Part shown: positions 1 through 8,849 of the stretch, one piece after another
Layout: the number at the start of each line of letters is the position of its first letter
Position numbering within the stretch: the stretch's first letter is position 1
Notes under the pieces: model-generated
The model's input: only the letters and a program-made list of their open reading frames with translations
Databases searched by the model: none
What the model was told of the DNA's origin: nothing
Translations under genes and position numbers: made by a program
Origin: Bacillus norwichensis
Lineage (GTDB): Bacteria; Bacillota; Bacilli; Bacillales; Bacillaceae_C
Length of the DNA: 64,000 nucleotides
Direction of reading: 5' to 3'
NCBI RefSeq assembly: GCF_014836955.1
Contig: NZ_JACSPV010000015.1
Span: forward strand, 31,441-95,440

Positions 1-419
1 CTATCGATAATGGATCAGGACAAGTTGGACCTCGAATCGCTGAACATCTTGGAATCCCTCAAGTGACAACGATTACAAAAATTGAAGTTACCGATCGTCA
101 AGCGGTTGTTACCCGAGATGCAGATGGGGACGAAGAGATAATAGAAGTTTCACTGCCACTTCTTGTTACTGCTCAGCAGGGGTTGAATGAACCTCGGTAT
201 CCATCTCTCCCAGGCATCATGAAGGCGAAGAAAAAAACGATTGAAACGATCGATGTGGATGACCTTGAACTGGATGAGGAAGAGCTTGAAGCGAAATCAT
301 CTGTCTTAGAAGTATTCCTTCCTTCTCCAAAAGAGTCAGGTGTGATGATTGAAGGTGAGCCGACAGAGCAGGTCAACCAATTAATCTCCTATTTACATAC
401 AACAAAGAAAGTGATTTAA
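1..419 (+). CDS. etfB: Electron transfer flavoprotein beta subunit, 5'-truncated by the window edge
   Basis: The reading frame is open from base 3 and shows the C-terminal 138 residues of EtfB; the N-terminal part lies outside the window. The segment DNGSGQVGPRIAEHLGIPQV matches the family's AMP/adenine-binding signature region, followed by the usual 'recognition' stretch with SLPLLVTAQQGLNEPRYPSLPGIMKAKKK. EtfB pairs with EtfA to form a soluble FAD/AMP heterodimer that takes electrons from acyl-CoA dehydrogenases. The gene ends 19 bases before the etfA start, so the two are cotranscribed. The family assignment is firm; which dehydrogenases it serves is inferred from the fadF homologue downstream. 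Confidence 0.95.
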   Translation, partial: IDNGSGQVGPRIAEHLGIPQVTTITKIEVTDRQAVVTRDADGDEEIIEVSLPLLVTAQQGLNEPRYPSLPGIMKAKKKTIETIDVDDLELDEEELEAKSSVLEVFLPSPKESGVMIEGEPTEQVNQLISYLHTTKKVI

Positions 420-438
420 CAATTGGAGGGGCGTGTAC

Positions 439-1425
439 ATGACAAAGAAAATTATGGTAGTCGGAGAAGTGAAAAATGGTGAATTAAGGAAGGTTTCTTT
501 TGAAGTAATCGCTGCCGGAAAAGTCATTGCCAGCGAAGGTGAAGTTGTCGGGGTGCTGTTCGGAGAAGATGTGAGTCACTTCGCGGAAACCATGCTGCAT
601 TATGGTGCTGACCGCGTGATCCTGGTGAATCATCCAGAGTTGAATAATTATACAACGGATGCTTTCCAACAAGCTTTGCTTCAGATCATTGATGATGAAA
701 ATCCAGAAGGAATCATTATGGGACATACATCTTTGGGAAAAGATTTGTCACCGCGTATCGCTGTAAAATTGAGTGCGGGGTTAATTTCGGATGTTGTTTC
801 TATTGAGGAAGAGAGAGGGAACTCTATATTTACTAGACCGATTTACTCTGGAAAAGCCTTTGAAAAACGAATGCTGAAGAACGGTCCTTTGTTGATTACC
901 ATTCGTCCGAACAATATTACTCCATTAGAAATAGATGAATCAAGAACAGGAGAAGTGAAGAACTTTACAGCCGAAATAAAAGACATTCGAACAATACTTA
1001 AAGAAGTTGTTCGCAAGACAGCAGAGGGTGTTGATTTATCCGAAGCAAAAGTTGTTGTGGCTGGAGGCAGGGGAGTCAAGGGTCCGGAAGGATTTGAACT
1101 TTTACAAAAGCTTGCTGATGTAATGGGCGGTGCGGTTGGTGCATCTAGAGGGGCGTGTGATGCGGAATACTGTGATTACTCTTTGCAAATCGGGCAAACA
1201 GGAAAAGTAGTAACTCCAGATTTGTATATTGCAGCAGGTATTTCTGGGGCGATCCAACATTTGGCCGGAATGTCCAATTCTAAAGTGATTGTTGCTATCA
1301 ATAAGGATCCAGAAGCACCAATCTTTGAAATTGCAGATTATGGGATTGTACGGGATCTGAATGAAATTATCCCTATTTTAACTGAAGAGTTAACTTCATT
1401 CAGCAAAAGTCTCCCACTTCTGTAA
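439..1425 (+). CDS. etfA: Electron transfer flavoprotein alpha subunit
   Basis: A 328-residue EtfA. The N-terminal half is the alpha/beta domain and the C-terminal half is the FAD domain, seen in VVVAGGRGVKGPEGF, GGAVGASRGACDAEYCDY, QIGQTGKVVTPDLYIAAGIS and GAIQHLAGMSNSKVIVAINKD. ATG 439 is chosen because GGAGGGG lies 7 bases upstream; a GTG at 433 in the same frame is too close to that site. It carries electrons from flavin dehydrogenases towards the membrane together with EtfB. The last 11 codons and the stop fall inside a dispersed repeat (1391-1583), so the extreme C-terminus is repeat-derived instead of the usual family ending; the FAD domain itself is intact. Confidence 0.96.
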   Translation: MTKKIMVVGEVKNGELRKVSFEVIAAGKVIASEGEVVGVLFGEDVSHFAETMLHYGADRVILVNHPELNNYTTDAFQQALLQIIDDENPEGIIMGHTSLGKDLSPRIAVKLSAGLISDVVSIEEERGNSIFTRPIYSGKAFEKRMLKNGPLLITIRPNNITPLEIDESRTGEVKNFTAEIKDIRTILKEVVRKTAEGVDLSEAKVVVAGGRGVKGPEGFELLQKLADVMGGAVGASRGACDAEYCDYSLQIGQTGKVVTPDLYIAAGISGAIQHLAGMSNSKVIVAINKDPEAPIFEIADYGIVRDLNEIIPILTEELTSFSKSLPLL

Positions 1426-1583
1426 GTGGTGATGAAAGCATATGAGTATTCCATTTCAGTGAAGTCTCAAAACACGGCTGAATAAAATTAAAGTCCCCCG
1501 GCGGATACCATAGATTTTCAGAGGAAGTTTATCGAGCGGAACTCAATAAAATCTGGGTGCAAATACGTCAGGGCACATTTAAT
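1391..1583 (+). repeat. Dispersed repeat copy A, IS200/IS605-end-like
   Basis: First of four copies in the window (others at 15188, 38637 and 63811). Shared order: TTCATTCAGC start, a hairpin built on CCCACTTCTGTAAGTGG, a core around GGCGGATaCCAtAGATTTTC with AGAGGAA after it, and an imperfect palindrome near the end (AAATACGtCaGGGCaCATTT). This copy begins inside etfA and supplies its stop codon. A small subterminal hairpin plus a conserved core without a transposase resembles non-autonomous IS200/IS605 derivatives or the omega-RNA region of tnpB; that identity is inference. Confidence 0.7.
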
Positions 1584-1627
1584 AAAAACAGAGGCTGGCC
1601 AATGCAGTAAGCTAGTCATCATTCTAC

Positions 1628-1659
1628 GAAGAAAGGCAGTAGCAATGCTGCCTTTCTTC
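1628..1659 (+). terminator. Strong hairpin after the etf repeat
   Basis: GAAGAAAGGCAG and CTGCCTTTCTTC form a perfect 12-bp stem with an 8-base loop. No long T run follows, so it may be a transcript-stabilising hairpin or a weak terminator of the etfB-etfA transcript. Confidence 0.5.
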
Positions 1660-1744
1660 AAGAGTAAAAAGGTATAAAATTAACTGAAATATTTTGTTCG
1701 CATTAAGATTTAATAGGTCTAGTTATGAAGTACAGGAGGTACTA

Positions 1745-1903
1745 ATGCAGGCGAATCGACAGGACGTCGCGGGCCAGGCGCCATCAGCACAAGGATCAAG
1801 TCACGCGGAAAGTGTATTTAGGGAGAATGTGCTCGCTCTGCGGTTCATCATATTCAAGGAAGCTTTTCACGATGTAATTGAAATAAGCAGCTTTGATGGC
1901 TGA
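1745..1903 (+). CDS. Hypothetical 52-residue protein
   Basis: An ATG stands 5 bases after a consensus AGGAGG, and the frame stays open for 52 codons. The product (MQANRQDVAGQAPSAQGSSH...) is not recognised and has no obvious domain, signal peptide or membrane segment; its first half is more GC-rich than the neighbourhood. A hairpin GCTGAGG-loop-CCTCAGC follows the stop. It lies in the 586-base gap between etfA and fadF, next to a repeat, so it could equally be a relic of a mobile element. Kept only because of the good ribosome binding site. Confidence 0.25.
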   Translation: MQANRQDVAGQAPSAQGSSHAESVFRENVLALRFIIFKEAFHDVIEISSFDG

Positions 1904-2011
1904 GGAGTTGCCTCAGCAAAATTCGCCTTTCGCTTTTCTTAGCTTAGGGAAATGGTAAGGCCAGAATCAGATGATTTTACTTGAGAATTTTTAAAATAGG
2001 AAGTGACATGG

Positions 2012-4147
2012 ATGAGCGGCTTGTTATGGATTAATTTGCTAGCAACGATTGCCGTTATCAGTTATGCGGTTTATTTATTTTTATACGTTCTAAAAACTAG
2101 ATTTGATTATATTCTTCTTGGGAAGAAAGAAGAGTATGACAAGAAGCTTAAAGCAAGGCTTCGGAATGTTTGGATAAACGTACTTGGTCAAAAAAAGCTC
2201 TTAAAAGATAAAAAAAGTGGTATGATCCATGTCATGTTCTTTTATGGTTTTATACTTGTGCAGTTTGGTGCCATTGATTTTATGATTAAAGGAATTATTC
2301 CTGGGGCTCACTTGCCCCTGGGGCCACTTTATGGTGCCTTTAAGCTATTCCAGGAATTTATTACATTAATGATTCTTGCCGCTGTTATCTGGGCGTTTTA
2401 TCGCCGATATATTGAAAAGCTTGTTCGTCTAAAGCGTGACTGGAAAAGCGGTCTTGTTCTGATATTTATTGGTACACTCATGCTGTCTGTACTGATCGGC
2501 AACGGTACGTACCAAATATGGATGGAAGAAAACGTTCGGTTTATTAGCACGGAGCCTGTTGCTTCAACTATAGCAGTTCTGCTAAAGCTTCTTCCAAAAA
2601 CAGCTGCTGCAGGAATATTTTACTTCATGTGGTGGGTGCATCTTCTTGCTCTTTTAACATTCCTCGTCTATGTGCCGCAGTCGAAGCACGCTCACCTCAT
2701 TTTCGGTCCGTTAAATACATTTTTTTATCGGATAGATAAAGTTGGAAAGCTGCGTGCGATTGATTTTGAAGATGAAACCCAGGAATCCTATGGAGCTGGG
2801 AAAATAGAGGAATTCTCGCATGCCCAGCTGATTGATTTATACGCCTGTGTGGAATGCGGACGGTGTACAAATATGTGCCCGGCAACCGGGACCGGCAAAA
2901 TGCTGTCGCCAATGGACCTTATTCTGAAACTGCGCGACCATTTGACGAATACAGGTGCAGCCGTCACAAGAAAACAGCCTTGGGTGCCGGCAGCAGCTTT
3001 TGCCAATACGACAGGAAACCGACTGGCCCTGGCGGCCGGTGCGGAAAACATCAGCATCGAGGAGCTGTACAGCCCTTCTTTAATCGGTGATGTTATTACA
3101 GAGGAAGAAATTTGGGCATGTACAACATGCCGCAATTGTGAAGACCAATGTCCGGTGATGAACGAGCATGTAGATAAGATAATCGACATGAGGCGTCATC
3201 TTGTTTTGATGGAAGGGAAAATGGATGCGGACGCACAGCGTGCCATGCAAAACATTGAGAGACAAGGAAATCCGTGGGGATTAAATCGGAAGGAAAAAGA
3301 GAAGTGGCGGAAGCTTCGTAACGATGTCCATGTTCCTACTGTGAAAGAATGCAAGAAGGCTGGTGAAGATCCGGACTATCTGTTCTGGGTGGGATCAATG
3401 GGTGCTTTTGACAATCGCAGCCAAAAGATTGCTTTATCTTTTGCCAAATTGTTAAATGAAGCCGGTGTGTCGTTTGCCATACTTGGCAATAAAGAGAAAA
3501 ATTCTGGAGATACACCGCGAAGACTTGGCAATGAATTTTTATTCCAGGAACTTGCCGCAGCGAACATCGCGGAATTTGAAAAGAATAACGTGACCAAAAT
3601 CGTTACAATTGATCCCCATGCCTACAATATTTTCAAAAATGAGTATCCTGATTTTGGATTTGAAGCAGAAGTGTACCATCACACTGAACTCTTATTTCAA
3701 CTTATCCAGGCAGGCCGCCTTGTCCCTCGTTTCCCGGTAAATGAAAGGGTTACATTTCATGATTCATGTTATTTGGGAAGATACAATGAAATATATGATC
3801 CCCCTAGGGAAATATTAAAAGCTATACCAGGCGTGAAACTCGTTGAAATGGCCAGAAAGCGGGAAGAGGGCATGTGCTGCGGAGCCGGTGGCGGACTGAT
3901 GTGGATGGAAGAAGAAACAGGCCAGCGAATAAATGTTGCGCGCACGGAGCAGGCATTGGAAGTCAATCCTTCTATTATCAGTGCTGGGTGTCCATATTGT
4001 TTGACCATGATCACAGATGGCACGAAGGCAATCGAAGTGGAAGATAGTATCAAAACGTATGACGTTGTTGAAATGCTGGAAAAAGCAGTTTGCGGGCCGG
4101 TTGACCTATCTGAAGGGCAGGAAAATAAGGAAGAGGTACTCGTATAA
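2012..4147 (+). CDS. fadF: FadF-like membrane Fe-S oxidoreductase (EtfAB-linked)
   Basis: A 711-residue protein with about five N-terminal membrane helices (nitrate-reductase-gamma-like, residues ~1-230), then two 4Fe-4S motifs CxxCxxCxxxC at C279/282/285/289 and C370/373/376/380, then two C-terminal cysteine-rich CCG domains (FHDSCYLGRYN; GMCCGAGGGLMWMEEETG). This is the architecture of Bacillus FadF (YwjF) and other heterodisulfide-reductase-like proteins. It is expected to take electrons from reduced EtfAB and pass them to menaquinone. ATG 2012 follows AGGAAG by 8 bases; GTG 2003 lacks a site. Position right after etfBA supports the role; direct quinone reduction is inferred from the family. 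Confidence 0.88.
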   Translation: MSGLLWINLLATIAVISYAVYLFLYVLKTRFDYILLGKKEEYDKKLKARLRNVWINVLGQKKLLKDKKSGMIHVMFFYGFILVQFGAIDFMIKGIIPGAHLPLGPLYGAFKLFQEFITLMILAAVIWAFYRRYIEKLVRLKRDWKSGLVLIFIGTLMLSVLIGNGTYQIWMEENVRFISTEPVASTIAVLLKLLPKTAAAGIFYFMWWVHLLALLTFLVYVPQSKHAHLIFGPLNTFFYRIDKVGKLRAIDFEDETQESYGAGKIEEFSHAQLIDLYACVECGRCTNMCPATGTGKMLSPMDLILKLRDHLTNTGAAVTRKQPWVPAAAFANTTGNRLALAAGAENISIEELYSPSLIGDVITEEEIWACTTCRNCEDQCPVMNEHVDKIIDMRRHLVLMEGKMDADAQRAMQNIERQGNPWGLNRKEKEKWRKLRNDVHVPTVKECKKAGEDPDYLFWVGSMGAFDNRSQKIALSFAKLLNEAGVSFAILGNKEKNSGDTPRRLGNEFLFQELAAANIAEFEKNNVTKIVTIDPHAYNIFKNEYPDFGFEAEVYHHTELLFQLIQAGRLVPRFPVNERVTFHDSCYLGRYNEIYDPPREILKAIPGVKLVEMARKREEGMCCGAGGGLMWMEEETGQRINVARTEQALEVNPSIISAGCPYCLTMITDGTKAIEVEDSIKTYDVVEMLEKAVCGPVDLSEGQENKEEVLV

Positions 4148-4167
4148 TAGTAAAGGTTACTAAGCTT

Positions 4168-4262
4168 TAGGCGCCATCGGTGAAGAATTAAGCCAAATTG
4201 AGGAGAAGGGTGAAACTCTCATTCAAAATTCATTTTGTGCTTGTCGCCAATTGGGCGCCTTT
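4168..4262 (+). terminator. GGCGCC-closed long hairpin after fadF
   Basis: AGGCGCC at about 4168 can pair with GGGCGCCT near 4255, followed by TTTTACTTTTTT. The enclosed ~75 bases contain a smaller GAG...CTC hairpin. It most likely ends the etf-fadF transcript; the long apical part is unusual for a simple terminator. Confidence 0.5.
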
Positions 4263-4381
4263 TACTTTTTTATTAGTATAGTTAAATAAAATCCTTGAAC
4301 AGCTGTCTTCATTTATTTACAATAAAGAGGAGACTTAATACCAAAAAGGAATAAAGTTAGATGAAATCAGGAGGACAAACA

Positions 4382-5548
4382 TTGCTGAAAAAATGCCTGT
4401 CTGACGATTCGAGAAAAAACTCTCTTATTAAAGAAACCTATAGACAAATTCATAAACGTAGCTCTATTTCAAAAGCGGAATTGATTGAGATATTAGAAGC
4501 AAGACCAACTACGATGACACGTACGATAGAAGAACTCTTGGAAAATCGCTGGATTAAGGAAGGAGGAGTCGGTCCTTCAAGCGGAGGGCGGCCGCCTATA
4601 CTTTATGAAACAATCAAGGAATCGGCATGGATCATCGGTATTGATATTTCCCGGACTGCCGTAAGAACCCTCTTGACAACAGTTGATTTTTCCGTCATAG
4701 ACCGGAATGTCATTACCATGACAAATATGAAGACACCTGATGTGGTTTTTACTGAAATCAACCGAGTAATTGATTCATGGCTGACCCGATATCATATTTC
4801 CTTCAACTCCCTTCTTGGAATCGGAGTGGGTGCGGTAGGACCTATCCATCGAGAAGAGGGAAAAATGATCAATCCTGAATCTTTCCTTGCGGCAGGTTGG
4901 GAGGATGTCGACATTCGCAAGGGACTTGAAAGCTTTCCTGTCCGTATTTTAATTGATAACGGGGCAAATAGCGCGGCAGTGGCAGAATTTATCCATCATG
5001 ACGAGGTATTCCGCAATATTCTTTATTGTGTCCATGGATATGGAATCAGGGGCGGAGTGATGAATGACGGAAGGATATTTTATGCTGGACAGGGAGATAC
5101 AAGTGCTCTCGGACATATCATCGTCCAGGCAAACGGAAAGATCTGCATATGCGGAAGGGAAGGCTGTCTAACAGCTTATGCTTCTTTTCCAGCAATGGTT
5201 GAAGAATATAAGAGGGCAAGTGGTGAAGAGGTGTCCTTTGAGAAATTCCTGCTATTGTTGGAAGAAGATGACCCAAAAGCTGTTCGGATTGTGACAAAAG
5301 CTGCATTTTATTTTGGGGTAGGCCTAGCGAATATGATCAATTCTCTTCGGCCGGAGCTTGTTGTTCTCCATGGCAGTCTTGTGTATGAAATATCCATTTT
5401 TTATAATGAGGCGATTGCCGCTGCCAAATCGCACATTTATATGCCGGAGATGTTTACTCCAGTCTTTAAAAAAGGCTCGCTGAAAGAAGAAGCGGTTGCG
5501 CTCGGAGCTGCAATGCAAGTGTTTCAATCTTATTTTAATGCACAATAG
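4382..5548 (+). CDS. ROK-family transcriptional regulator
   Basis: A 388-residue ROK protein: N-terminal winged helix (SISKAELIEILEARPTTMTRTIEELL, ~20-60) then the actin-like ROK domain with GIDISRTAVRTLL (phosphate 1 loop), IDNGANSAAVAEF, and the zinc signature CICGREGCLTAYAS. TTG 4382 follows AGGAGG by 7 bases; ATG 4361 is an in-frame alternative with the weaker AAGGAA. XylR/NagC-type members repress sugar genes and sense sugars or sugar phosphates, but no sugar gene is near: the next genes encode ChrA-like transporters, so its target is unknown. Confidence 0.85.
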   Translation: MLKKCLSDDSRKNSLIKETYRQIHKRSSISKAELIEILEARPTTMTRTIEELLENRWIKEGGVGPSSGGRPPILYETIKESAWIIGIDISRTAVRTLLTTVDFSVIDRNVITMTNMKTPDVVFTEINRVIDSWLTRYHISFNSLLGIGVGAVGPIHREEGKMINPESFLAAGWEDVDIRKGLESFPVRILIDNGANSAAVAEFIHHDEVFRNILYCVHGYGIRGGVMNDGRIFYAGQGDTSALGHIIVQANGKICICGREGCLTAYASFPAMVEEYKRASGEEVSFEKFLLLLEEDDPKAVRIVTKAAFYFGVGLANMINSLRPELVVLHGSLVYEISIFYNEAIAAAKSHIYMPEMFTPVFKKGSLKEEAVALGAAMQVFQSYFNAQ

Positions 5549-5597
5549 TTTCGACTCTTTATTCAAAAAAGGAAGAAAGTAGAAAGGAGCAATGGAG

Positions 5598-6194
5598 ATG
5601 CAAGAAAACAGCAAGTATCTGCTCCTGCAATTGTTTTGGGCCTTTATGAAAATCAGTCCTGTCACGTTTGGCGGAGGATTTGTCATGATGCCCTTAATGA
5701 AAAAAGAAGTGGTCGATAAGAAGAGATGGATTCAAGATAAGGAGATCATTGATTCCTTTGCACTTGCACAATCAGCCCCGGGATCAGTGGCAGTGAATTC
5801 GGCAGCTATTGTCGGTTATCGAATTGCGGGAGTGAAGGGAGCACTCACAGCAACAATCGGTATGATGATTCCGACCTTCTTCATCGTCATTATTTTAAGT
5901 CTTTTATTCCTTACTGTCAGAAATAATGATTATGTTGAAGCTGCATTTAAGGGGATTAGACCCGCGGTTGTTGCTCTCATCGTATACGCCGCCATTTCGA
6001 CTGTACGATCTTCCATATCGGATAAATTTACTTTGGCTTTAATGCTCATAGCAGTCATACTGCTCATTTTCTTTCATCTGCACCCAGTCCTCTTAATTAT
6101 TGCAGGAATTTTGAGTGGCATCGCCAATAGGAAAGTGAAGTCATCAAAGAAGGGAAAAAGCATACCCGCAAGAGAGGTTGAAGAAGGAAGGTAA
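5598..6194 (+). CDS. Chromate-transporter family protein, first half-size subunit
   Basis: A 198-residue CHR-family membrane protein with the family motif SPVTFGGGFVMMPLM near the N-terminus, the ALAQSAPGSVAVNSAAIVGYR segment and about six hydrophobic helices. It has half the length of a fused ChrA and is paired with a second half-size protein 4 bases downstream, as in short-chain ChrA pairs such as B. subtilis YwrA/YwrB. ATG 5598 is preferred because GGAG is 8 bases upstream; ATG 5592 is also in frame. Anion export (chromate) is the named function, but natural substrates of short-chain pairs are poorly known and could be another oxyanion or organic anion. Confidence 0.88.
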   Translation: MQENSKYLLLQLFWAFMKISPVTFGGGFVMMPLMKKEVVDKKRWIQDKEIIDSFALAQSAPGSVAVNSAAIVGYRIAGVKGALTATIGMMIPTFFIVIILSLLFLTVRNNDYVEAAFKGIRPAVVALIVYAAISTVRSSISDKFTLALMLIAVILLIFFHLHPVLLIIAGILSGIANRKVKSSKKGKSIPAREVEEGR

Positions 6195-6198
6195 AAAC

Positions 6199-6729
6199 AT
6201 GCTATTAGATATATTTCTCACGTTTTTATTGATTGGCTTTGTGTCATTCGGCGGTGGTTACGCCATCATCCCGATGATTGAGTTGGATGTTACCCGTCAT
6301 GGATGGATGACATCACAGGAATTAATAGACGTCATTGCGGTTGCCGGAATGTCTCCCGGTCCGATTGCCACGAACACAGCTGTCTTTATCGGCTTCCATA
6401 CAGCCGGATTGCCTGGAGCGATTACAGCTGCTGTTGCCATTACGATTCCCTCAGTTTTAATCGTACTCCTCATAGCTGCTTTCTTTTACAAGTTAAATGA
6501 AATGACTATGGTTCAATCTGCCTTTTATGGACTGCGTCCCATTGTTACTGCACTGATAATATTTGCGGCTTATTCCTTCGCTTTGTCAAATGGCCTTTTT
6601 TCTATATCGAAGGAGGCGTTGACTGGAGGACTCCTATTTTTATTCTGTTTATTTGCTCTGATAAAATTTAAATGGCACCCTGCATTGATTATTCTCATTG
6701 CTAGTTTAGCAGGTATTGTCCTATATTGA
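6199..6729 (+). CDS. Chromate-transporter family protein, second half-size subunit
   Basis: A 176-residue partner of the previous protein with the same motif order: FVSFGGGYAIIPMIE, AVAGMSPGPIATNTAVFIGF, then several membrane helices. ATG 6199 sits 7 bases after AGGAAGG and 4 bases after the upstream stop, indicating translational coupling. The two halves probably assemble as an antiparallel heterodimer, which is typical of split CHR proteins. It is followed by the sensor kinase gene, but with a separate ribosome binding site and no evidence of a shared function. Confidence 0.87.
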   Translation: MLLDIFLTFLLIGFVSFGGGYAIIPMIELDVTRHGWMTSQELIDVIAVAGMSPGPIATNTAVFIGFHTAGLPGAITAAVAITIPSVLIVLLIAAFFYKLNEMTMVQSAFYGLRPIVTALIIFAAYSFALSNGLFSISKEALTGGLLFLFCLFALIKFKWHPALIILIASLAGIVLY

Positions 6730-6817
6730 ATCATCATTTTTCATATTGCACCTTCCAGCATGCTGGGCTAATCTAGTAACACAGCCTTGGTGGATGACTG
6801 GGAGGTGTAGTTTTCTG

Positions 6818-8845
6818 TTGAAAAAATTTGTTTTTATTTTTATTTTACTCATTTCTATATTTTTTCCTGTATCAGCACATGGGGATGATGAGGAAAACCC
6901 TGTACATAGCACTGGTTTATCTTCCCTTGAAAACAAGGTATTAAAAGTTGGCTTTGATCCTAAGTCCCCGCCTTATCAATTTCTGCGTAATGATCAATAT
7001 GTCGGTTTTAATATCGACTTGATAAAAAAGATTGCTGATAACCAGCAGTTTCAAGTGCAATATGTGCCATTAACGCTTAATCAAAGCATCGAAGCTCTTC
7101 GGGATGGAGAGATTGATATCATCCTCGGTGTTCCGTTTACAGCAGAATTTAGTGAAGTAGTCGATTTTACGGATCGATATTTAACTTCTTCGGTGGGAGT
7201 TCTTGTTCCAGCAGACAGCTCAATCGAGGAACTCACGGATCTGCAGGGAAAAAGGGTCGCTATTCTGTATAACACAATGGAATATGATTTCCTGAGAAAT
7301 ATCCGGAATATCCATTATCATTCAGCTCATAATGCAAAAACAGGTCTTGAAGTTTTATATAAGGATCGAGCGGATGCTTATGTTGGAAACCAAATTACTG
7401 CAAAATATTTATTGAAGGCAAGAGGCTTGGAAGATGAATATCGTTTTTTAGATAGCCATCTATTGCCGCTTGAATATTCCTTTGCTGTCCAAAAAGGGAA
7501 TTATCAATTGATGCACCATCTGAATATCGGAATCAGGCAATTGAAGCTGACGGATAGCTATTCTGAAGTCTATAATAAATGGTTTGAAGACTTTGAGTCT
7601 CCCTTGAGTGAAAAACTAAAGAAAATCCGTGAAATGCTCATTTTTATCATCGTTCTAGCGCTTATCATCTTCCTGCTGGGATTTCGCTGGAACAGACTTC
7701 TTCAAAGAGAAGTCAATCGCAAGACGAAGGATTTGCAAGCCATGAATCTATCTTTGACAGAGCAAGTTCAGAAAACAAAGAATAGCGATCAGTTCAAAGA
7801 ACAGATTTTGGAATCCAGTGCCAGAGGTGTGGTCACTTGTGATCAAAACGGTATAATTACATCCATCAATAATGTAGCCCTTGAAATGATGGGGGAAAAG
7901 CGAAAGCCGGGAGGGAAGAAGGCCAGTGACTTTCCTTTTCTTTGGAATATGCTGAAGGGAGATGTGGACGAAACGATTAAATCGGGCAAGAAGATGATTG
8001 GGAAAGAACGGAAGGCGACCCTTCCAAATGGAGAAGATTCTTATATCCGCTATGATATCCAGCCGTTGTACAATTTCCAAAATAAAACAACGGGTATCCT
8101 GCTTTTTTTTGAGGACATAACAGCAGAGAAAAGAATTAAGGATCAATTACAGGAGCAGGAAAAGAGCCGCGCGCTTATTCAGCTAGTAGCAGGATTGGCA
8201 CATGAGATCCGGAATCCACTTACATCGATCAAAACCTTTGTCCAGCTTATTCCGATGAAGATGAACAATGAAAAGTTCCGAAGTGAAATATCTACCCTTG
8301 TACCCAAGGAAATTGAGCGTTTGAACCAGCTGGTAGAAGGTCTGATTAATTACGCCAAGCCAGGCAGTGGCAAGGCAAACTCTCTTAATTTGGAAAGACT
8401 CATCCAATCTACCATTATTTTATTCAAACAAGAAACGGATAATAAAAATATTGAAATTGAATGGAGAGTGGAGCCGGATTTATGGATTGAGGCGGATGAA
8501 AGCCAGATGAACCAAGTTTTGATCAATCTGTTTCTCAATGCCATCGAATCAATGGATAGCAAAAGAAAAAACAAAAAAGCTCAGGGCAAATTAACCCTCT
8601 CTATACATGCATGTCGCTCGGAGGAAGAGGTAATTGTGACGATTTCTGATCAAGGAGAAGGAATGACGGAAGAGGAGACAAGAAAGATCTTTGAGCCTTT
8701 CTATACGTCGAAGACATCTGGTACAGGGCTTGGGCTCTCTCTTTCCAAACAGTATATAATAGAAAATAATGGATCACTGTCAGTTGAAAGCGAACCCGGC
8801 TCAGGAAGTGCATTTGAGCTGAGGTTCCCCGTAAAGGAGAATTAA
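6818..8845 (+). CDS. Sensor histidine kinase with extracellular solute-binding domain
   Basis: A 675-residue kinase. Order: signal peptide (TTG start, KKFVFIFILLISIFFPVSAHG), type 3 solute-binding domain (LKVGFDPKSPPYQFL to YNKWFEDF, ~30-260), membrane helix ~273-292, PAS domain (~325-440), phosphoacceptor helix GLAHEIRNPLTSIK with H462, and ATPase domain with NLFLNAIESMD, DQGEGM and GTGLGLSLSK. TTG 6818 follows GGAGGTG; upstream codons would add a non-signal leader. The binding domain should sense a small acid or amino acid outside the cell. It is 4 bases from the response regulator gene and just upstream of a TRAP transporter, so it probably controls uptake of its own ligand. Confidence 0.93.
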   Translation: MKKFVFIFILLISIFFPVSAHGDDEENPVHSTGLSSLENKVLKVGFDPKSPPYQFLRNDQYVGFNIDLIKKIADNQQFQVQYVPLTLNQSIEALRDGEIDIILGVPFTAEFSEVVDFTDRYLTSSVGVLVPADSSIEELTDLQGKRVAILYNTMEYDFLRNIRNIHYHSAHNAKTGLEVLYKDRADAYVGNQITAKYLLKARGLEDEYRFLDSHLLPLEYSFAVQKGNYQLMHHLNIGIRQLKLTDSYSEVYNKWFEDFESPLSEKLKKIREMLIFIIVLALIIFLLGFRWNRLLQREVNRKTKDLQAMNLSLTEQVQKTKNSDQFKEQILESSARGVVTCDQNGIITSINNVALEMMGEKRKPGGKKASDFPFLWNMLKGDVDETIKSGKKMIGKERKATLPNGEDSYIRYDIQPLYNFQNKTTGILLFFEDITAEKRIKDQLQEQEKSRALIQLVAGLAHEIRNPLTSIKTFVQLIPMKMNNEKFRSEISTLVPKEIERLNQLVEGLINYAKPGSGKANSLNLERLIQSTIILFKQETDNKNIEIEWRVEPDLWIEADESQMNQVLINLFLNAIESMDSKRKNKKAQGKLTLSIHACRSEEEVIVTISDQGEGMTEEETRKIFEPFYTSKTSGTGLGLSLSKQYIIENNGSLSVESEPGSGSAFELRFPVKEN

Positions 8846-8849
8846 TAGA

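Noticed and set aside
173..376. 67-codon minus-strand frame with a poly-Ser run
   Set aside because: Shadow of the acidic Asp/Glu-rich part of etfB; no ribosome binding site.
5324..5686. 120-codon minus-strand frame over the ROK/chrA junction
   Set aside because: Overlaps two well-supported genes and has no start signal.
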